The position numbers and the translations under genes were made by a program. A model generated the notes under the pieces. It saw only the letters and a program-made list of their open reading frames with translations. It did not search any database and was not told where the DNA came from. From contig CP075493.1 in the NCBI GenBank assembly GCA_021613535.1, forward strand, positions 15,872,001 through 15,936,000: DNA of 64,000 nt, given 5' to 3'. Positions 57,739 through 64,000 of the stretch are shown here, one piece after another. This DNA comes from Adineta vaga (lineage: Eukaryota > Rotifera). Each line of letters opens with the position of its first letter. Position 1 is the first letter of the stretch.

Positions 57739-58889
57739 TAACAGTACCATTAAGAAAAAAAAAACAATTTTTCAATTTATTCGAGTGTGAATGAAATGAA
57801 TATATCTCAGTAAAAAAGAAAAAAAAGTGTCATTTTTTTGCCCCGTCCATCTCCTATGAGGATGAAGGGTGTGGGTGTGGATCTTGCATCTGGGCGAGAG
57901 TGTCGTGCTATTTTATGCACACTCATACTCTCCACCACACACCTACACTTACACTATCACCTCTCACCCTCCTCTTGGAGACGGGAGATGAAGATGCGGG
58001 ATATGGGTCATATCCTCAGGAAGATGCTGCATCTCTCTAAGGATATGCATATCCCGCCATCCCTAGACCCCAAAAATGATTAAGAAAGATGAAATAATAT
58101 CAGGTATTGTACTCGTTTAGCGCCTCCCAGCATCCCCGGTCGGCAGGTTATGCGTCATCACTGAATAAATAAATTTTTCTCAAAAACTTCGTTATCATTG
58201 AAATTAATCATCTGTCGCCGATAAAAAAATTGAGAATATTTTTGAAGTATGATTACTCATCAAAAGCATTTTATCTACTTGAAGCTTTAATACGAAAGGA
58301 ATGATTTCTGTTTTTTATTTGTTAGAAAAACCCAGTTGATTACCATAAAAGAGCATGCTATGATTCATGCGCAAATAAATATTGTATGTCTTGAAGGAAC
58401 AATATTAATTACGTAGATGTATACAAAAATATCTTACAAAAAAGTCAATCAACTGAGATTTCATACCATCTGCACAAATAACTGATTTGCTAGTTTTTAA
58501 TACACTATTAAAGAATATATACATACATCGCGAGTTGATGCATTAGTCAATCGTCAAATAAAATAATTTTTAAGTTATGTATTATCTTTCATATGAAGAG
58601 CTGTTCTACTAAAAGCAGGACATATTTGCCAATATGTATAACTGTTGTATATCGAGTAGAATATTGTTACGGAACTAAAACCACTCGGACTTAATTCAGC
58701 ATCATAGTTACGCTTCTCAATTCCATAGATTAAAGAGATGTTTCTAGAAAATAAAAAAACACTTTTCGTAAAAAAAATCCAACTTTTTCACGTCTATAAG
58801 GAGAAGGAATGAAGTATTTCTGACAGACGTATCCAGTTGAGTTTCATTTATTTCAAAATCAAATTAACCAATTCATTGTCGCGATAAAC
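57739..58889. other. intergenic region with telomere-type hairpin
   Basis: A composite hairpin covers about 57861-57973: GAAGGGTGTGGGTGTGGATC, a GAGAGTGTCGTGCTATTTTA spacer, then CACACACCTACACTTACAC and CTCTCACCCTCC. A short GC-rich stretch (CGCCTCCCAGCATCCCCGGT) lies near 58120. Otherwise nothing is supported. Confidence 0.6.
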
Positions 58890-59630
58890 ATGTCCGCTCA
58901 ACGCAGGTCCAATGTAAATACCAATGCTGATTATGTCTATATAAATGAAGATCAAATTGATTCGGAATTAAAATGTATCATATGTCAGCAACCCTTTGTT
59001 AAGCCTATGATTGGAACAAAATGTGGACACACGTTTTGCCAGGAGTGCATCCAAAATTGGTATAGCGGAAATTCATCTTGTCCCTCGTGTCGACAAAAAA
59101 CATCATTCCAACCACTGATGACTCGAATTGTTCTTAACCAACTCGATCGTCTTCTTGTTCGCTGCTCATATTGTAATAAAAATGATATTGAACGAGGCAA
59201 CTTTCATGATCATATTAACCGTCGATGTTCTGAGGTGAGAGTTAAATGTCCAGCTGCTGATATGAAGTGTAAATGGGTTGGTAAACAGAACGAGCAAGCT
59301 CAACATTCAGTTGAATGTCCATTAGTAACAATTCGACCGATTATAGCAGAATTACAAAGTGAGATCTCGGCACTAACCTACCAAGTCCAGATTTTGATGG
59401 ATCAAATGAGCGAACAACCGAACCATAGATACCAACAAAGCCGCACAAGCCAAGATAATCAAAGAATCCCTATGCAAAGTAGATGCGAAAACCATTCGGA
59501 ACGCTATGAAAAACTCATTAGAGATATGAAACATACATGGTGTTTTCGCACCAGTAGTTGTAGGGAACGCAATTGTCTTTTCTGTCATAGTGGCCAAAAA
59601 TTATATAAATGCTCAGTGTGTTCATGTTAA
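58890..59630 (+). CDS. RING finger and TRAF-type zinc finger protein
   Basis: 246 residues. RING finger of C3HC4 type at about 30-69 (CIICQQPFVKPMIGTKCGHT...CPSCRQK), then TRAF-type zinc-binding segments (CSYCNKNDIERGNFHDHINR; CPAADMKCKWVGK...H..ECPL), a short coiled-coil-like stretch (AELQSEISALTYQVQILMDQ) and a C-terminal Cys-rich region. This is the plan of TRAF-like E3 ubiquitin ligases, which transfer ubiquitin in signalling complexes. After the TAA at 59628 the same frame stays open to a TGA at 59751, coding VAHRNVAAHDNSAEEYAVIC and CKSC-like residues that would complete the zinc pattern. So the TAA may be a recent nonsense change. No MATH domain is present. Confidence 0.85.
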   Translation: MSAQRRSNVNTNADYVYINEDQIDSELKCIICQQPFVKPMIGTKCGHTFCQECIQNWYSGNSSCPSCRQKTSFQPLMTRIVLNQLDRLLVRCSYCNKNDIERGNFHDHINRRCSEVRVKCPAADMKCKWVGKQNEQAQHSVECPLVTIRPIIAELQSEISALTYQVQILMDQMSEQPNHRYQQSRTSQDNQRIPMQSRCENHSERYEKLIRDMKHTWCFRTSSCRERNCLFCHSGQKLYKCSVCSC

Positions 59631-60565
59631 GTCGCTCACAGAAACGTTGCGGCACATGACAATAGCGCCGAAGAATATGCTGTTATCTGCAAATCCTGCG
59701 TTCAATCTTATAGAAAAACTTTCTCCGTAATGCCGGAGATAAGACTTGCATGACTAATATAACATCAGTAAATCTTGCATTTTCTATTGTTTTTTCTTAA
59801 TGTGCATACACTGAACTGCTTTCATTTCTTCTTATTCGTTCTGGCACTTCTTCATATATTCCCGAGTTATATTAAAAACAAAATCGGCAAAAGTGAACCA
59901 AAATAACAGTGTAGTTATAGTAAATATTATTCCCTCGACTGAAAAGATGTGTGCGTGTGGATTTCGGTGAGAGTGACGAAGATATATCCTTACCCACACC
60001 CACATCCACTCTTTAAAAATGCTGCATAAAGAGGGTGGGTGTGGGTGTGGGTAAGGATATATCTTCGTCACTCTCACCGAAATCTGAGATATAATATTTC
60101 ATCATGAATCTCCGTAATGGTTATGAACATAGTAACAAATGAGTTTTCTACGTGTGTGTGATTGACACATAGTTGATTTATGAGAAAATATAGTTTTATT
60201 AACATTTCTCTCTAACTGAGGATTGCGGCGGAACAACGTTCTGGTATTTCAATACACAACACATGTTGCAACTAAACTACAGAATAACATTCAGGATAAA
60301 ATTTAAAGTAACTATTATAAGAAGGTATTGACTAACTTATATAAACTGGTAAAATCTACGATAAAAGTCTGACAAGAAAAAAGATTTTATTTTCTAATTT
60401 ACTACTGAGTATCATTGACGATAATTATTATTCTGAAAACTCTCGTTTTATATGTAAAGCTTTGGGTTTTTTTTGTTATACTATATATTTAATGGCTGCG
60501 GTTGAGAGAAAAACTCAGTTTGTTTCTTAGAAGAAGAAAATATTTCTTTGAGGAACATAATTTAG
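59631..60565. other. intergenic region with a long hairpin
   Basis: It includes the possible read-through tail of the RING gene (to 59753) and the hairpin at 59960-60084. The rest, upstream of the three-module 2TM gene, is AT-rich. Confidence 0.5.
59960..60084. repeat. near-perfect 55 bp inverted repeat with telomere-type core
   Basis: Left arm 59960-60014, loop of 13 bp, right arm 60028-60084. Each arm has a unique outer part (GATTTCGGTGAGAGTGACGA, AGATATATCC) and an inner telomere-type part (TTACCCACACCCACA). The arms differ only by one substitution and a 2 bp difference near the loop. The unique outer part shows that the whole unit was inverted and duplicated, not just simple repeat. Confidence 0.9.
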
Positions 60566-63500
60566 ATGTTATTCAACTTGATAAAACGTTTCTGGCGAGC
60601 TTTTTTACAGTTAAATCTGTATAAGAATTCATCAAATAATGATCAAACTCTTTTTAAAGAATATTTTGCAACTCGTATTTATATTTGTTCATTAATTATA
60701 ATTATTATTATTATTACGATTACAACAGCTCTTGTTATTCGTCCAGTGAATAAAACTGAATATTCACCTTCATCAAAACGATTTATAGAATTGACATCAA
60801 AATATCCAAATAATATTCATTGTCCATGTACAAAAGTTGGTATTTCTTATGATACATTTGTAACAACTCATGTTCAATTTCATCAAGTTTGTTCAAGTCA
60901 ATTTATTAAACAAAAATGGATTGATATGATGTTTTATGCACAAAATATTACTTTTATATCATCAGGTGATTTTCGTACACGACTAATTTTTTTCTGGCAA
61001 CTTATTGCAGGATTTTGTATGATTAGCAATCGAATATGGACTGAAATTGTAATCAGTTTTAATGCTACACAAACACTAAGTCAAGTAGCAATTTCAGAAG
61101 ATCTTCTTCGAATTCGAGTCGATGAAGATTTAAACAAACAAGTGTCTTTGTTTCAAATGGCACTTGCTAATAATTTACGTTCTATGCGTGAAACAATACG
61201 TGGTAATCAAATGGTATCTGGTTTAGCAACAAATTTCTATTTAAGATATTCCATTTTCAAGGAAATTTATCACTGGTTAGCTCCACAAATGTCACCACAG
61301 AAATATAATAATTGTACATGTTTAAATATTGCTGGATGTTCACATTCTGCTACTTTCAATGATAGTCATAACCATTCAATAACAATACCAGGAATGATAT
61401 CAGATTGTTTAATACTTGATGGTACACTTGCTTCTACATTTGAATGTTATTATAATCAAACATGTTTGTCTATTTTACATGAATCTTTATCAATAATACT
61501 GCAACCATTATCAAATGATTCAAATAAACATTTTTTGTTAAATACAACAATAGAAATGCTTTTAAATAAAATTATGATTGATGAAATGACAAGTACAATT
61601 CGATTTGATTCATATTATTTTCAATGTCATCCATCGTATTGTGCTTATTCATATGTTCATCGTTTAGATGTTCTTTTTATTATTACAACACTTTTTGGTA
61701 TTTTAGGTGGTTTATCATTTATATTAAAATTTATTTCACCATTCATTGTCACAATAATATTACAATGTAAAACTAAAACTCCATCGAATAATAATAATAA
61801 TGCAACACCAATACTCAACCGACTTCGATTATTACCCAAATATATTAGAAATCTATTTGTTAATTTAAATCTTTTCGAAAGTCAAACATTACGTACACCT
61901 GTTAATATTTCTCGAGAACAAATTTTAACGAGAATTTTTATTCTTTTAATCAGTATTTGTTCTCTTATAATTGGATTTTATCTATTTTTTATTGTTCAAA
62001 ATCAAATTATTACAAGTTCAAATCCATCTTATGATGTCTATCAACAATTATATGATAAATATCCAGATACATTAAAATGTCCATGTGAACAAGTGTCTAT
62101 TCCATATAGAACATTTATCAATATTACATTCGAATTGCATCAAGTATGTTCGAGTGATTTAATTTCACCAGCATGGTTAGATTATGTAACATCTCTAGAT
62201 CCTATTGATCTACCTTATGTAATAGTATTTACTGATTTTCGAGCTAGTGGTGCTTGGTATTTTCAACTTTTGGCCATTTTTTGTACTTTGACTGAACGAT
62301 ATCTCAAAGATGCACAAGATATTTTTATTAATACACGTTTTATCAATACTCACATTCTTAGTTCATCAATCTTTATGCAACAAACTGCAGCAATAATTGA
62401 ATCATATATTGATGGTATGCAGAATGATTTTCAACGTTCAATTGATTACATTAAAATTGGTTTAAGTTCTAATCAAATTTTGACTGGAACAAACACTAAT
62501 TTTCGTACCGTCATTGATGAAAATGATATGATAAGTATCAGAAATGCATATTTTCATGCGATATATAGAATAGATGGTGATGGTCTGTATGCTTATGGTG
62601 ATTGTCAATGTGGATTGAGAGATTCTGAATGCTTCGGATGGAATTTTATATTTCCAAATATGAGTAACAAACCACAAAATGAATATTATTTTCCATATAT
62701 ACCAGTTGGTTGTATACCTTTAATTGGTTTTCTTGCATCAACATTTTCTTGGTGGTATGATAAAACATATTTTGATCATATTCAAACATCATATGCAGCA
62801 ATAATTAACTCAAAATCAGTACCAAAGATAGAACAACTCGATAGATTAATAATGACTCGATTTTATAATAAAACAATGGAAGAATTACTTCGTGAAATGT
62901 TTGTAGAAAAATGGATTACTAATAATACAGATTTCAAACAATTTTATAATGCATGTGCACCAATTTTTTGTTCATATACAATTATACAACGTCGTGATAT
63001 TATTGTTCTATTACTTCTTTTAATTTCTATTGGTAGTGGATTAAATAAAATCCTACGAATATTTATACCATTTATCGGTAAAGTTGTTTTCTTCTTTATT
63101 GATTATTGCAAAAATCGAGGTACACAACATGGTAAGTAAATGAAAATCTAAGTATATCTTTATGCACTTGACTCACACTTTTCTCTACATATGATCCGTT
63201 ATAGTGATTTCCAGGAAATTGTATATATTTTGAATATCAAAATGAATCTCTGAAAATCATTAAAACGCATCAAATCCTTCTCTATTGAAATTAACTTATT
63301 GTATCAACATATAAATTCGATATTTTTAGTACCATATAATCTTGTTACTCGTCTCAAACATCTCTTCAGTGTTATTTATAATCTTATTATAAATATAAAT
63401 TTATACAAAACAGAACCTACCAATGTACAACTTCAAAAAACATATACAAGAATTTATGCACTATTATTTACGAGTTCTCTCATTATATTACTCTTTTATA

Positions 63501-64000
63501 ATGCAATTATCGAACGAAGTATTACAAAAACATATACAACACCTTCAATTATAAATTATGAATATTTATTAAGTATTTATTCTGAAAATGTTAATTGTCC
63601 ATGTACATATATTGCAATTCCTTATGATAAATTTATTACAGAATTACGTGTTAATACATTTCATCAAGTATGTTCATCCAATGTGGTATATTATGTTTTT
63701 CAATCAGGTATTTATTAAAATTAAATTTTCATATGTAATTAAGGATGAAAAGTATCGTATATCCAGTTTTAATTTTAACTTATATAATTGTAAGAAATCA
63801 ATCATTGTATATTTTTAGGTGATTCGTATCCTGCACGCAGATATTTGAGTGAAAATGATTTTCGAAATAATAAACTAATGTTTGTTAAAGTTCTCCGACA
63901 ACTTTGTACATTAGCACAAAAGACCGTTGAAGATAGTATTACAACATTTCTTATTTCGTCCATGTTTGTTAAACAAATGATCTCGTATGATCAATTTCAT
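60566..64000 (+). CDS. three-module 2TM ectodomain-family protein (3' partial)
   Basis: Exon 1 (60566-63131) codes two complete modules in one frame. Module 1: helix LIIIIIIITITTALVI, CPCTKVGISY, FHQVCSSQFIKQKW, ECYYNQTC, CHPSYCAYSY, closing helix. Module 2: helix ILLISICSLIIGFYLFFIV, CPCEQVSIPYRTF, LHQVCSSDLISPAW, GCIPLIGFLAST, CAPIFCSYT, closing helix. A 198 bp intron (63132-63329) joins in frame to exon 63330-63707, which opens module 3 (helix ALLFTSSLIILLFYNAI, CPCTYIAIPYDKF, FHQVCSSN). A 121 bp intron leads to 63829 onward, open to the window end. Six helices are predicted for three modules. This copy appears intact so far; the number of modules beyond the window is unknown. Function unknown. 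Confidence 0.85.

Noticed and set aside
57838-58083. Open frame of 81 codons
   Set aside because: Falls in telomere-type hairpin sequence and its flanks; composition is that of the repeat.

Overview
The window looks like animal nuclear DNA from a bdelloid rotifer (an Adineta- or Rotaria-like genome). This is an inference. The grounds are: an AT-rich background; many spliced genes whose short introns (mostly 46-62 bp, GT-AG) restore the reading frame exactly; dispersed TGTGGG/CCCACA tracts, which match the telomere-type repeat reported for bdelloids; and gene families I associate with bdelloids (F-box proteins carrying an RxSFWI motif, NHL-7TM and LDLa-EGF-7TM receptors, secreted PAN-type proteins). 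No prokaryotic operon, CRISPR array or rRNA was seen.

Layout. 0-2.4 kb: degenerate coding remnants, including a broken member of a two-transmembrane (2TM) ectodomain family. 4-14.7 kb: five genes or remnants on the minus strand (two secreted PAN-type proteins, a hAT transposase remnant, a spliced F-box protein, an S33-type serine peptidase) and one small broken plus-strand gene. 15.8-18.2 kb: a spliced 2TM gene whose second module breaks off just before a 1.7 kb foldback element. 19.9-22.2 kb: decayed transposon genes. 22.6-24.2 kb: a short His/Gln/Asn-rich protein and a broken protease-inhibitor gene. 25.7-37.3 kb: three near-identical 2TM paralogues (A, B, C), a GPCR, an intact mariner transposon and a 3' fragment (D) of paralogue C. 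37.3-45.8 kb: a giant LDLa-EGF-7TM receptor and a Cys-repeat/mucin membrane protein. 47.9-52.8 kb: an NHL/beta-sandwich/7TM receptor pseudogene split by a 1.3 kb transposon at a TA site. 53.5-60 kb: an F-box protein with C-terminal membrane helices, a GPCR and a RING-TRAF protein. 60.6-64 kb: a 2TM gene with three tandem modules that runs off the end.

The most notable material is (1) the 2TM family, at least nine module copies here. Paralogues A, B and C are almost identical except in two short ectodomain windows and at their ends. (2) A class of non-autonomous elements that begin CCCANGT and carry arms packed with short CpG-containing motifs. One is inserted so cleanly in a receptor gene that removing it plus one TA restores the frame. 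(3) A dispersed family of short hairpins built from telomere-type repeat, often with TCTTGAGGG/CCCTCAAGA ends, lying between genes. How the 2TM genes work is unknown; a surface recognition or adhesion role is only a suggestion from their layout.
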